From Ignavibacteriales bacterium (GTDB taxonomy: Bacteria; Bacteroidota; Ignavibacteria; Ignavibacteriales; Ignavibacteriaceae), in contig CP054182.1 in the NCBI GenBank assembly GCA_015709675.1, positions 496,001-560,000 on the forward strand: a DNA stretch of 64,000 nucleotides, written 5' to 3'. Positions 53,959 through 62,719 of this stretch are shown piece after piece (position 1 is the stretch's first letter; each line of letters begins with the position of its first letter). A program made the translations under genes and the position numbers. A model generated the notes under the pieces. That model was given only the letters and a program-made list of their open reading frames with translations. It ran no database searches and was not told the DNA's origin.

Positions 53959-55053
53959 TTATTTCAGCAGGGACATTTTTTTAACGGCAACATTCTGTCC
54001 GGATACCAGGCGGTATACATACATGCCGGAAGAAAGTTTTGAAGCATCAAATTCTGCTTCATGATATCCTTTTTCCATCTGGCCGTTCACCAGAACCGCA
54101 ACTTCGTTTCCGAGTACATCATAGATACGGAGTGAGGTTTCAGCGCTTTCTTCAAGATAGAAGGAAATTCTGGTTGAAGGGTTAAACGGATTCGGATAGT
54201 TCTGCTGCAGAGCAAAGGTATTGGCCGCGGTCATTTCTTCTTTCACACCGACAAGCGCGTTATATGCTGCAACTGCATCGCTCATCTGCTCAAGCATATC
54301 AGCTTTGGTCTGTCCGAATGCTATGGCAATATACATATTAAGAGTTGCGCCAGCAGGGAACGGAACTGCTGCCGCGCCTGCAACTGCTACTCCGCCGTCA
54401 CCGCCGGTTACAACTGAATCTGTAAAGGTGCCGGTTGTCATATAATCGTAAAACAGGGTATCTGTATAGAAGGCATCATACCAGTCAAAAAGTTTTACTG
54501 AGGTAAGCGGATGTGAAAGTGATTTGAATCCGACATAGGAAGCGCCTTTGTATGAATAGAAAAGACTGTTGGCAGCATCATAAACAAGGGTTTCGTTTCC
54601 GTATGTGCCTTCATTGATCGGAATCATTTCAAATCCGGGAATAGCATCAAATGCCTCAGTGCCGTTATTGGTTACCGCAAATTTGGAAATGGTATATGCG
54701 GCATCTGTCCAGCCATAAGCGCTGACAACGGCAGAAACAACAGGAGGCCTGTTTGAATAAGAATTATCAATCCCGACATTGATTTCATGATTTCCCCAGG
54801 TTGCCGGAGTTACTGTTGCGGGAGCAGCAATGCCCTCTGCATCTTCCTGATAGTCAAAAACTTCAGTGCGGCTTTTTGCAAGCAGGAAAGAAAGGCGGTC
54901 AACCTGTCTTACTGATACATCCGGCGCGCTTACCCGCACACGGCCATATGTACCGAGAACAACATGCAATGCGCCTGTTGCAAATTCCTGTGCCTGAATT
55001 CCTGCCGGAAGCGCGAGCAGGACAGCTAAGGTAAAGAGGTAGAATTTCTTCAT
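53959..55053 (-). CDS. Secreted protein with T9SS type A sorting domain
   Basis: A 364-residue exported protein. The signal peptide ends at about residue 21 (PAGIQAQ). Residues 22-270 have no recognised family; they are rich in beta-type sequence and aromatic residues. The C-terminal 75 residues begin LQQNYPNPFNPSTRISFYL and end SGMYVYRLVSGQNVAVKKM, a textbook T9SS type A domain. It lies 71 nt before RpiR and 80 nt after the cyanophycinase, all on one strand. Confidence 0.85.
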   Translation of the reverse strand: MKKFYLFTLAVLLALPAGIQAQEFATGALHVVLGTYGRVRVSAPDVSVRQVDRLSFLLAKSRTEVFDYQEDAEGIAAPATVTPATWGNHEINVGIDNSYSNRPPVVSAVVSAYGWTDAAYTISKFAVTNNGTEAFDAIPGFEMIPINEGTYGNETLVYDAANSLFYSYKGASYVGFKSLSHPLTSVKLFDWYDAFYTDTLFYDYMTTGTFTDSVVTGGDGGVAVAGAAAVPFPAGATLNMYIAIAFGQTKADMLEQMSDAVAAYNALVGVKEEMTAANTFALQQNYPNPFNPSTRISFYLEESAETSLRIYDVLGNEVAVLVNGQMEKGYHEAEFDASKLSSGMYVYRLVSGQNVAVKKMSLLK

Positions 55054-55133
55054 GGAGATATTCCTTTTTTTATATGGTTGATGTTAGTTTGTTTTCAATC
55101 TTATATATCCGGCTGTTATTCTCAGCCGCTGAT

Positions 55134-55982
55134 TTATTTTATTCTCTGTTTTTTGCTGATGCTGTATTTGTCACCGTTTATCAGCAGGTCAATTACCATG
55201 CCTTCAGCAGCAAAGTTGCCGTGCTTGTCTGTACGGATATTTTTTGCCTTTGTTGCATTCATTACCATTACCTGGCTTTCACCCAGAACTTCAAACTTGT
55301 CACCGCCGGTTACCACTATTGCGGTAGCTTCGTCTATTGCAATGCCAAGCAGTTTCGGGTTTTCATACATGAGGGACATCAGGCGGTTATGGCGTTTCCG
55401 TTTTATAAAATGCTGGTCAACAATCACATTCTCAAGAAAGCCGAATCCTTCTTTGGTATCCACATTACCTTTTTCGATCGTGATAAACGCGCTGCTGGAG
55501 TCCTTGTTTTTCTTTTCATCTCCGGTGAGCATAATTTTGCTCATGACGGCTGCTCCCGCGCTTGTTCCGGAGATTACTCCCCCCTGCCTGTAAATTTCTT
55601 TTATCCTTGCGAGAAATTTTGTTCCGAGCAGATCACGTGTTAATACACTCTGATCACCGCCTGAAAAAAAGATACCGGTTACTCCGTCGAGTTTTGCAAG
55701 ATTTTCGGGGGTATCCAGTTCTGCCTGTTTTCCGTATATATATGATATATTTTCATAACCGAGCCTGTTCAGCCCCTTTTTCTGGTATTCCGCGGTTTCA
55801 ACCGGCTCACCGCTTGCGTTCGGGATGATGACCAGTTTCGCTTTTTTTCCCCCGGCCAGCTGCATGATTTTTTCCATGACATAATCAGGCCGGTCGCCGC
55901 CGCCGATGATGACAAGACTTCCTTTGGTCTGTGAGGAAACCAGTGAAGCAAAAAGCAGAACAAATGCAATGAAATAGTTCAT
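55134..55982 (-). CDS. Cyanophycinase (peptidase S51 family), exported
   Basis: A 282-residue serine peptidase. A signal peptide (about 1-18) precedes the domain. SLVIIGGGDRP, FFSGGDQSVL and the nucleophile motif GVISGTSAGAAVMS (Ser141) are as in cyanophycinase, and the following ENVIVDQHFIKRKRHNRL carries the conserved Gln-His. These enzymes cut cyanophycin to beta-Asp-Arg dipeptides outside or in the periplasm. It lies between a PepT-like peptidase and a T9SS cargo gene. Confidence 0.9.
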   Translation of the reverse strand: MNYFIAFVLLFASLVSSQTKGSLVIIGGGDRPDYVMEKIMQLAGGKKAKLVIIPNASGEPVETAEYQKKGLNRLGYENISYIYGKQAELDTPENLAKLDGVTGIFFSGGDQSVLTRDLLGTKFLARIKEIYRQGGVISGTSAGAAVMSKIMLTGDEKKNKDSSSAFITIEKGNVDTKEGFGFLENVIVDQHFIKRKRHNRLMSLMYENPKLLGIAIDEATAIVVTGGDKFEVLGESQVMVMNATKAKNIRTDKHGNFAAEGMVIDLLINGDKYSISKKQRIK

Positions 55983-56087
55983 ATCAAAAACTGCAGAAAG
56001 ATTGTTACGAAAAAAATTTTCCTGAATCCTCTTCCGCCGTTCACGGAAAGGGATAAAACAGAAACTCTACCCTAAAGAGGGTTTACG

Positions 56088-57179
56088 TTACGGCTGCACC
56101 AGCAGCGCCAGAGCAATACCGGTTGCTTTCATCAGGTCGGCCTCCATGATATACTCATCATCAGCGTGCGGGTTCTTCGCTCCGATACCGATATTCACCG
56201 AGGGAATGCCGTTCGCGTTAAGGGAGTTGGCATCGCTTCCGCCGAGTGATATAACCGGTTCCGGCTTCATGCCGGCCGCGCTTATTGCTGCTTCAATTGC
56301 CGGAATAGTATATACATTGCGGTCAACCGTATACGGAGTGAAATCCCACTCATCAGCAAAGATGAGCGAGCCGCCTGAGTTCAGGGTTTCTGTTTCAAAG
56401 ACATCTTTCAGCCGTGCAACTTCCTCTTCAACGCGTTTGGTGTCAAAGGAGCGGACTTCACCGTGAAGCACAACGCGGTCGGGAACCACATTCACTGCGC
56501 TTCCGCCTTTAATAATGCCGAAGTTCATGGTTGTCTGCTCATCAAGCCGCCCCTGTTTAATCTGCGCAAGCGCTCTGGCGGCAATGGCAATAGCGTTTAT
56601 TCCCTTCTCCGGTTCTATACCTGAGTGAGAAGCACGGCCGACAATCTCAATACGGATCATTTTTGCTCCGCAGGCGGAATAAATATATCTGCCGGGAAGG
56701 TTTGAGGAATCAAACACAAATCCGCCGGCAATAGCCGGATCAAGATTCAGATTTTTTGAGCCGCCGAGTGTGGTTTCTTCGCATACAGTAAAAGCGAGCG
56801 TGAAGCCGGGTGCATCGGGCTGATGTTTTATGATTTGTTCAGCGGAGGCAAGAAGAATGGCACATCCGGCGCGGTTATCCGCTCCGAGTATGGTTCCTCC
56901 TGATCCGTGGATTTTTCCGTTAGTAATTTGCGGGACAAGATCCCGTGTGGGTCTTGCTGTATCCATGTGTGAAAGAAGCACTTTCCTCCCCCCGTCCTTG
57001 TAGCGGGCTATCAGATTGCCGGTATTACTGCCGGTAATTGATGCGGTATCATCCTCGGTTACGCTCATACCCAGCGGTTCAAGAACCGAGCGGATATAGT
57101 CTGCCACCGGTTTTTCGTTGCAGGATAGGGCATCTATCCTGATGAGATCGAGAAATAACTCTACTGTCCGGGGTTCCAC
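56088..57179 (-). CDS. M20-family metallopeptidase, PepT-like
   Basis: A 363-residue cytoplasmic di-zinc peptidase. Zinc and catalytic residues fit the M20 pattern: H71 and D73 (LLSHMDTARP), D101 (ILGADNRAGCAILL), E134-E135 (TVCEETTLGG), D157 (FVFDSS) and a late His (KNPHADDEY). The dimerisation domain lies between about residues 175 and 285. It probably cleaves short peptides. It is divergent from the YfcC transporter and upstream of cyanophycinase on the same strand. Confidence 0.88.
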   Translation of the reverse strand: MEPRTVELFLDLIRIDALSCNEKPVADYIRSVLEPLGMSVTEDDTASITGSNTGNLIARYKDGGRKVLLSHMDTARPTRDLVPQITNGKIHGSGGTILGADNRAGCAILLASAEQIIKHQPDAPGFTLAFTVCEETTLGGSKNLNLDPAIAGGFVFDSSNLPGRYIYSACGAKMIRIEIVGRASHSGIEPEKGINAIAIAARALAQIKQGRLDEQTTMNFGIIKGGSAVNVVPDRVVLHGEVRSFDTKRVEEEVARLKDVFETETLNSGGSLIFADEWDFTPYTVDRNVYTIPAIEAAISAAGMKPEPVISLGGSDANSLNANGIPSVNIGIGAKNPHADDEYIMEADLMKATGIALALLVQP

Positions 57180-57249
57180 TGTGTAACCTTCTTTACCGTT
57201 TTAGGTGAAAGTGAAAATTCTTTACCTTAAAATTGTAAATTTTATTACC

Positions 57250-57278
57250 TTTGTCAAGAAAAATCGTTACTATTTTTA
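57250..57278 (+). promoter_or_regulatory. Possible promoter of yfcC-like gene
   Basis: TTTG at 57250-57253, a 17-nt spacer, then TATTTTTA at 57271-57278, one base from the TAnnTTTG form. The spacing is shorter than usual. If used, it gives an about 200-nt leader containing the hairpins at 57376-57439. Confidence 0.3.
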
Positions 57279-57375
57279 CACTTTTTCCCGCTTCCCTTTT
57301 CCGGACTCACGAGCAGCAGAGCGGGAGGGGGCAGAGAATTTCCGGTTTTTCCCTATGTTGCGCCTCAGAATTCCC

Positions 57376-57439
57376 GTTCCGCCTGCCCTGAAGCAGGAGA
57401 GCCGGAGGCGGAACACTCCCCCGCCGGGGTCCCCCCGGC
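57376..57439 (+). other. GC-rich double hairpin in the yfcC leader
   Basis: GTTCCGCCT (57376-57384) pairs with AGGCGGAAC (57406-57414), and GCCGGGG (57423-57429) with CCCCGGC (57433-57439). They lie 52-116 nt before the transporter ATG. The region is much GC-richer than its flanks. It may be a regulatory leader or a palindromic repeat; it matches no riboswitch that I recognise. Confidence 0.5.
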
Positions 57440-57491
57440 AGGCAGTATATATCAGTTATATATTATCAACTAACGAAAGCATGATTGCCCT

Positions 57492-58901
57492 ATGAGCAGT
57501 ACCAAAGCGTTCAGACTGAAGGTGCCCAACACCTATCTCCTCATTTTCCTTCTGCTGGTTTTTATCGCGGCGCTTACGTGGATTATTCCCGGCGGCGAAT
57601 ATGAACGGCAGGAAGTCAACGGCAGAATGGTGGTTGTTCAGAATTCGTTTAAGTTCGTTGATAATGAACCCCAGGGTCTGGTCGCTCTGTTTACTTCGCC
57701 CCTCAAGGGATTTGTTGAAGCAGCCATGATTATCGGCTTCATTCTGATAGTCGGCGGTGCGTTTAACGTCCTTGCCGCCACAAACGCCATCACTGCTTTT
57801 ATAACAAAACTTGCCAAAGCTCATAAACACTCAAAAACGCTGCAGACATTTTTTATTCCCGTACTGCTGCTTATGTTCTCTCTCGGGGGGGCAACCTTTG
57901 GTATGAATGAGGAAATTATTCCGTTTGTGCTGATTACCGTTCCCATCTGTCTTGCGCTCGGATACGATTCCATTACCGGAGTGGCAATTCCCCTGGTCGG
58001 CGCGCATATTGGATTTGCAAGCGCGTTTCTGAATCCTTTTAACGTAGGTATTGCACAGGGCATCGCTGATGTTCCTCTCTTTTCAGGCATCGGCTACCGG
58101 GTTATCTGCTGGGCAATTTCAACTGCAGTGGCCATCTTTTTTCTGCTCTATTATGTAAAGAAACTTTCAAAGAATCCTGAAACCAGCCCGATGTACGCGG
58201 AAGATACCGAACTTCGCAAGAGCGGTCACATTGACAATATATACGAAAACCAGATTGAGCTGACCGGAAAACATAAGCTGGTTCTCGCCACCTTTGTTCT
58301 CTCACTCGTTATGCTTGTTGTCGGCGTGGTTAAGTTTAACTGGTATATAGAAGAGATTGCCGCAATGTTCTTTGTGATGGGAATAGCGACCGGCATCATT
58401 GGCGGACTGAATAGCGACAATCTCATTAAAGCTTTTATTGACGGCGCAAAAGATTTAGTCGGCACTGCACTGATTGTAGCTCTCGCCCGCGCAACACTGG
58501 TCATCTCACGCGACGGTCAGATTATTGACACCGTACTATACGGACTGGCTCCGTTTATCGAATCATCCTCCCCGATTTTTGCGTCACAGAAGATGTTCAT
58601 CGTACAGGCGATAATCAACTTCTTTGTCCATTCCGGAAGCGGACAGGCAGCGCTCACCATGCCTATTATGGCGCCGCTTGCAGACCTGGCCGGAGTTTCC
58701 CGCCAGACAGCGATTCTTGCATTTCAGTTTGGTGAGTATACAAACATCATCATCCCAACCTCTGCGGTAACCATGGGTGCATTAGCAATGGCAAAAGTAC
58801 CCTGGCAGAAATGGGCAAAATGGGTACTGCCCCTGCAGATAATTTTAATGATTCTTGGTCTTCTGCTTCTCATTCCGCCAAATCTGATGGGATGGAGTTA
58901 A
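57492..58901 (+). CDS. YfcC-family (ArcD/DcuC-like) transporter
   Basis: A 469-residue membrane transporter with about 12 segments. The start KVPNTYLLIFLLLVFIAALTWIIPGGEYER is characteristic of YfcC proteins, and GGATFGMNEEIIPFVLITVP, VGAHIGFASAFLNPFNVGIAQG and FFVHSGSGQAALTMPIMAPL are conserved family stretches. The family carries basic amino acids, C4-dicarboxylates or dipeptides. The gene is divergent from the PepT-like gene, so uptake of short peptides or of Arg and Asp is a reasonable guess. The stop codon lies in a TTAATTAGTAATTAG repeat. Confidence 0.88.
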   Translation: MSSTKAFRLKVPNTYLLIFLLLVFIAALTWIIPGGEYERQEVNGRMVVVQNSFKFVDNEPQGLVALFTSPLKGFVEAAMIIGFILIVGGAFNVLAATNAITAFITKLAKAHKHSKTLQTFFIPVLLLMFSLGGATFGMNEEIIPFVLITVPICLALGYDSITGVAIPLVGAHIGFASAFLNPFNVGIAQGIADVPLFSGIGYRVICWAISTAVAIFFLLYYVKKLSKNPETSPMYAEDTELRKSGHIDNIYENQIELTGKHKLVLATFVLSLVMLVVGVVKFNWYIEEIAAMFFVMGIATGIIGGLNSDNLIKAFIDGAKDLVGTALIVALARATLVISRDGQIIDTVLYGLAPFIESSSPIFASQKMFIVQAIINFFVHSGSGQAALTMPIMAPLADLAGVSRQTAILAFQFGEYTNIIIPTSAVTMGALAMAKVPWQKWAKWVLPLQIILMILGLLLLIPPNLMGWS

Positions 58902-59016
58902 TTAGTAATTAGCAGTTAGTAATTAGTAATGTTAATGTACAATGTATAATTTACAATGTACAATTGATGGCGATATATAGAAGTTTTCTACAATAGTTTT
59001 AATGGATTTAATGGCT

Positions 59017-59050
59017 TCAATAGCTCCGGGCTTAAGCCCGGAGCTATTGA
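59017..59050. repeat. TCAATAGC...GCTATTGA palindrome, copy 3
   Basis: A perfect 34-bp palindrome with arms TCAATAGCTCCGGGCTT. It lies 24 bp before the 52-bp tandem array. An identical copy lies 150-300 bp after the array at 59609. Confidence 0.9.
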
Positions 59051-59073
59051 TAAACATCTGACAACAAATCCAA

Positions 59074-59311
59074 AACCGCGTAGCGGTGACATATTAATAA
59101 CATCACAACCAAACCAGAATCCCTAAACCGCGTAGCGGTGACATATTAATAACACAACATCCAAAGCCCAATCCCAAAACCGCGTAGCGGTGACATATTA
59201 ATAACACCACAACCAAACCCGAATTCCCAAACCGCGTAGCGGTGACATATTAATAATAACACACAACCAAACCCTAATCCCCAAACCGCGTAGCGGTGGC
59301 CCGTTAATAAA
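59074..59311. repeat. 52-bp tandem repeat array (AACCGCGTAGCGGTGACAT), CRISPR-like in look
   Basis: AACCGCGTAGCGGTGACATA starts at 59074, 59126, 59178, 59230 and 59284 (periods 52, 52, 52, 54). The 28-nt repeat has a CCGC-GTA-GCGG hairpin and ends TTAATAAC. The 24-nt intervals are alike (CACAACCAAACC, AATCCC), so the whole 52-bp unit was duplicated. The fifth copy differs after GCGGTG. No cas gene is present. Confidence 0.85.
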
Positions 59312-59336
59312 ACAGAACATAAAATAAATATCCCTG

Positions 59337-59550
59337 AACCCGCAGCGCGGGTGACCCGTTTTTTTATCTCCTATTGCTACATGGGTCATACGCTCCGCGC
59401 ATTCAAGAGTTCTGTTCTTTAGGGCTTTCTATTATTGGGTCATACGCTCCGCGCATTTCTTTGAACCCGCAGTACAGATGACCAGTCATCAGTCATCGAA
59501 CTTTTCTAAAAAGATACAAACCGACCAGCGGTGACATATTAATAACACCA
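59337..59550. repeat. Degenerate and inverted copies of the 52-bp unit
   Basis: GAACCCGCAGCGCGGGTGACC at 59336; two copies of GGGTCATACGCTCCGCGCAT at 59383 and 59437 (54 bp apart), whose complement (ATGCGCGGAGCGTATGACCC) resembles the repeat; and ACCAGCGGTGACATATTAAT at about 59525. Together with 59074-59311 they form one decayed array. Confidence 0.6.
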
Positions 59551-59608
59551 CAACCCATTCAACACCCGCCAGTACAATTGATTCAGATATATAAAAGCCT
59601 TACTGGCT

Positions 59609-59642
59609 TCAATAGCTCCGGGCTTAAGCCCGGAGCTATTGA
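59609..59642. repeat. TCAATAGC...GCTATTGA palindrome, copy 4
   Basis: A perfect 34-bp palindrome identical in sequence to 59017-59050, on the other side of the tandem array. Between it and uvrA lie only AATTCATAATTCATACTTCA-type simple repeats. Confidence 0.9.
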
Positions 59643-59839
59643 TAAAGCTATAAAAATTTGACCCCAAAGAGGGTTGTAACTTTTAGCACCGCAGTCACTT
59701 CATATCAATTAAACTCACTCCTTCGCAGACCGCACGAATTCATAATTCATACTTCACAACTCATAATTTTTCTCGATTCTTCATTTTTAATTCTTAATTA
59801 TATTGATTATACTATCAGGTTTGATAAATCTCTGTATTC

Positions 59840-62620
59840 ATGGCAGCCAAGAGTTCTAAAGAAAAAGTAATAATCATAAAAGGTGCCCGTCAGCATAACC
59901 TGAAGAATGTTGACCTCACCATCCCCCGTAATCAACTGATTGTGTTCACCGGAGTCAGTGGCAGCGGTAAATCATCGCTGGTCTTTGACACCATCTACGC
60001 CGAAGGACAGCGCCGGTATGTGGAATCCCTTTCCTCCTACGCCCGGCAATTTCTGGAGCGGATTGACAAGCCGGATGTTGACCTCATCCAGGGTATTTCC
60101 CCCGCGGTGGCGATAGAACAAAAGACCGGTTCCCGCAACAGCCGCTCAACCGTCGGTACCACCACCGAAGTGTATGACTATCTCCGCCTGCTCTACGCCC
60201 GGATAGGCAGAACGTACTGCTTCTCCTGCGCAAAAGAGGTAAAAAAGGCGTCAACCGGTGAAATCTGCGACTGGATTGAGTCACAGACCGAGGGCACGAA
60301 GTTCTACCTTACCTTTCCCCTTCATTCCCACGAGGGACGCAGTATGGCCGAGGAGATTGACCTCCTCAGAAAACGGGGCTTCTTCCGCATACTATATAAG
60401 AATGAACTGCTTGACCTGAACGAAAAACAGAAGCTGCCCGATGATAAAGCCGGCATAAGAATTCTGACCGAGCGCTTCAAATCTGCCGCAAGCGGCGTGA
60501 GGGAGAAGCTCGCCGATTCAATCGAGATCACCTTCAAAGAGGGGGAAAACCGGCTGATTATCATCAACAGTGAAACAGGGGAAGAGCATGAGTTTAACAA
60601 GTTTTATGAATGTTGCGGCATCAGGTATGAAGAACCGGAACCGAGATTCTTCTCATTCAACAATCCTTTCGGCGCATGTCCGGTTTGCCAGGGATTCAGC
60701 AAAGTAATGGGGATTGACTACGACCTGGTTATCCCTAATAAAAACATGACCCTGATGGAAGGCGCTATTGCACCGTTCCGTTCTCCCAAGTTCAGCCTGC
60801 ATCAGCGGAATATGGTTGCTGAAGCGCCGAAGTATAAACTTCCGCTCAATGTTCCTTTCAAATCACTGACTGATGATCAGGTTGAACTGGTTAAACGCGG
60901 CTTCGGAAAATTCCATGGCATCAACGGATTTTTCTCCGATCTTGAAAAGGATACCTACAAGATGCACATCCGTATTCTGCTCGCGCGGTACCGCGGATAT
61001 ACCACATGCTACGTCTGCAAGGGGGCGCGTCTCCGTAAAGAAGCCCTGCAGGTAAAGGTCGGCGGCAGGAATATATACGAACTCGGGCTACTCCCCATAG
61101 CGCAGACACATGAGTTCTTCAAAACGCTTTCACTCAACGAGTATGAACTTGCCATTGCTGACCGCATCATGAAAGAGCTTGATAAACGGCTTTCATTCCT
61201 TACCGATGTCGGACTCGGCTATCTTACCCTTGACCGACTCAGTTCAACTCTTTCCGGAGGGGAAACACAACGGATAAACCTTGCAACCGCGCTTGGTTCT
61301 GCATTAACGGGAACGCTCTATGTCCTTGATGAACCGAGCATCGGCCTTCATCCGCGGGATAATGCAAAGCTGATTAAAATTCTTAAAAACCTGCGCGATA
61401 TAGGCAACTCCGTTCTGGTTGTTGAACACGATCCCGAAATGATGCGCGAAGCAGATATACTGGTTGATATGGGTCCTAAAGCCGGACAGCACGGGGGTGA
61501 GATTATTGCATGCGGGCCGTATAGTGAACTGGTTAAAAAGTCAAAAAACTCGCTTACCATTCAGTATTTAAGCGGTGTCAAAAAAATTCCCGTTCCGCAA
61601 AAAAGGAGAACTCTTGAAACTCAGGTTATTCGTTTGGTGAACGCAACTCAGAACAACCTGAAAAATGTTACCGTTGAAATACCGCTGAAAAAGTTTGTCG
61701 TGGTAACCGGAGTCTCCGGCTCCGGAAAGAGCACGCTGGTGCATGATGTCATCTACGGGGGGCTTGCAAAGCAGCTCGGTCTTATTCCGGAGCATATCGG
61801 CAGCTTTGATGAGATAACCGGCAGCCAGTATATACAGGGAATCGAAATTGTTGATCAGTCTCCCATTGGAAAATCTCCCCGCTCTAATCCGGCAAGTTAT
61901 ATCAAAGTATTTGAACTGATTCGCGAACTGTTTGCCGGCACGCATCAGGCTAAGGCAAAGGGATATAAACCGGGATTCTTTTCATTCAACATCCCGGGCG
62001 GACGGTGTGATACCTGCGAAGGTGACGGTTTTATCAAGGTAGAGATGCAATTCCTTGCCGACCTGTATCTGGAGTGTGAAGACTGCAAAGGCACCCGTTA
62101 TAAAAAAGAAGTGCGTGATATTACCTACAAAGGAAAAAATCTTGTTGACGTGCTGAACATGACGGCGGATGAGGCAATCGAATTTTTTGAGGGACACTCC
62201 AAAATCGTCCGGCTTATCCGGCTGCTTTCTGATGTGGGACTCGGATATATAAAGCTCGGGCAGCCCTCCAATACCCTCTCTGGCGGAGAGGCACAGCGTA
62301 TCAAACTTGCACTGCATCTTGCCGCACAGCGGGAAGGGCAGCATACCTTCTTCATCTTTGACGAACCCACGACGGGGCTTCATTTTGATGATATATCCAA
62401 GCTGCTTAACTGTTTTAACATGCTGCTGGATAACGGCAACTCCGTTCTGATTATCGAACATAACCTGGATGTGATCAAATGCGCGGATTACATAATTGAC
62501 ATGGGTCCGGAGGCAGGTGACAAGGGAGGCGAAGTAGTAGCCACCGGAACCCCGGAAGAAATCGCGCAAATCCCCGCCAGCCACACAGGTTTTTACCTGA
62601 AGGATTATTTGGGAATGTAA
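59840..62620 (+). CDS. uvrA: Excinuclease ABC subunit A
   Basis: A 926-residue damage-recognition ATPase of nucleotide excision repair. Two ABC modules are complete: Walker A GVSGSGKSS (K44) and GVSGSGKSTLV (about residue 620), signatures LSGGETQRI and LSGGEAQRI, and Walker B VLDEPSIGLH and FDEPTTGLH. Zinc fingers show FGACPVCQG and CDTCEGDG with ECEDCKGTRY. The size is normal. No clear RBS or promoter was found upstream, where repeat DNA lies. Confidence 0.97.
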   Translation: MAAKSSKEKVIIIKGARQHNLKNVDLTIPRNQLIVFTGVSGSGKSSLVFDTIYAEGQRRYVESLSSYARQFLERIDKPDVDLIQGISPAVAIEQKTGSRNSRSTVGTTTEVYDYLRLLYARIGRTYCFSCAKEVKKASTGEICDWIESQTEGTKFYLTFPLHSHEGRSMAEEIDLLRKRGFFRILYKNELLDLNEKQKLPDDKAGIRILTERFKSAASGVREKLADSIEITFKEGENRLIIINSETGEEHEFNKFYECCGIRYEEPEPRFFSFNNPFGACPVCQGFSKVMGIDYDLVIPNKNMTLMEGAIAPFRSPKFSLHQRNMVAEAPKYKLPLNVPFKSLTDDQVELVKRGFGKFHGINGFFSDLEKDTYKMHIRILLARYRGYTTCYVCKGARLRKEALQVKVGGRNIYELGLLPIAQTHEFFKTLSLNEYELAIADRIMKELDKRLSFLTDVGLGYLTLDRLSSTLSGGETQRINLATALGSALTGTLYVLDEPSIGLHPRDNAKLIKILKNLRDIGNSVLVVEHDPEMMREADILVDMGPKAGQHGGEIIACGPYSELVKKSKNSLTIQYLSGVKKIPVPQKRRTLETQVIRLVNATQNNLKNVTVEIPLKKFVVVTGVSGSGKSTLVHDVIYGGLAKQLGLIPEHIGSFDEITGSQYIQGIEIVDQSPIGKSPRSNPASYIKVFELIRELFAGTHQAKAKGYKPGFFSFNIPGGRCDTCEGDGFIKVEMQFLADLYLECEDCKGTRYKKEVRDITYKGKNLVDVLNMTADEAIEFFEGHSKIVRLIRLLSDVGLGYIKLGQPSNTLSGGEAQRIKLALHLAAQREGQHTFFIFDEPTTGLHFDDISKLLNCFNMLLDNGNSVLIIEHNLDVIKCADYIIDMGPEAGDKGGEVVATGTPEEIAQIPASHTGFYLKDYLGM

Positions 62621-62655
62621 CCATTTTAACAACAATTAAAACAAACAACGACATC

Positions 62656-62719
62656 GTAGAGACAGGGCATGCCCTGTCTCTACCGCATGCCCTGTCTCTA
62701 CCACACACCCCGTCTCTAT
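62656..62719. repeat. GTAGAGAC palindrome plus half units after the RAYT gene
   Basis: A perfect 28-bp palindrome with arms GTAGAGACAGGGCA and TGCCCTGTCTCTAC (62656-62683). One 18-bp half unit and one decayed half unit follow. The decayed unit overlaps the last codons of the RAYT frame. Confidence 0.9.

Noticed and set aside
57205-57495. 96-codon frame ending over the yfcC start
   Set aside because: Biased composition, runs through the promoter and hairpins; only its last four codons (the mini-frame) may matter.
59074-59311. CRISPR array
   Set aside because: The intervals between repeats are homologous to each other and the 52-bp unit is duplicated as a whole. There are no cas genes.
59198-59389. 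63-codon frame with SPLRGLGIRVWL repeats
   Set aside because: Translation of the 52-bp tandem array, not a protein gene.
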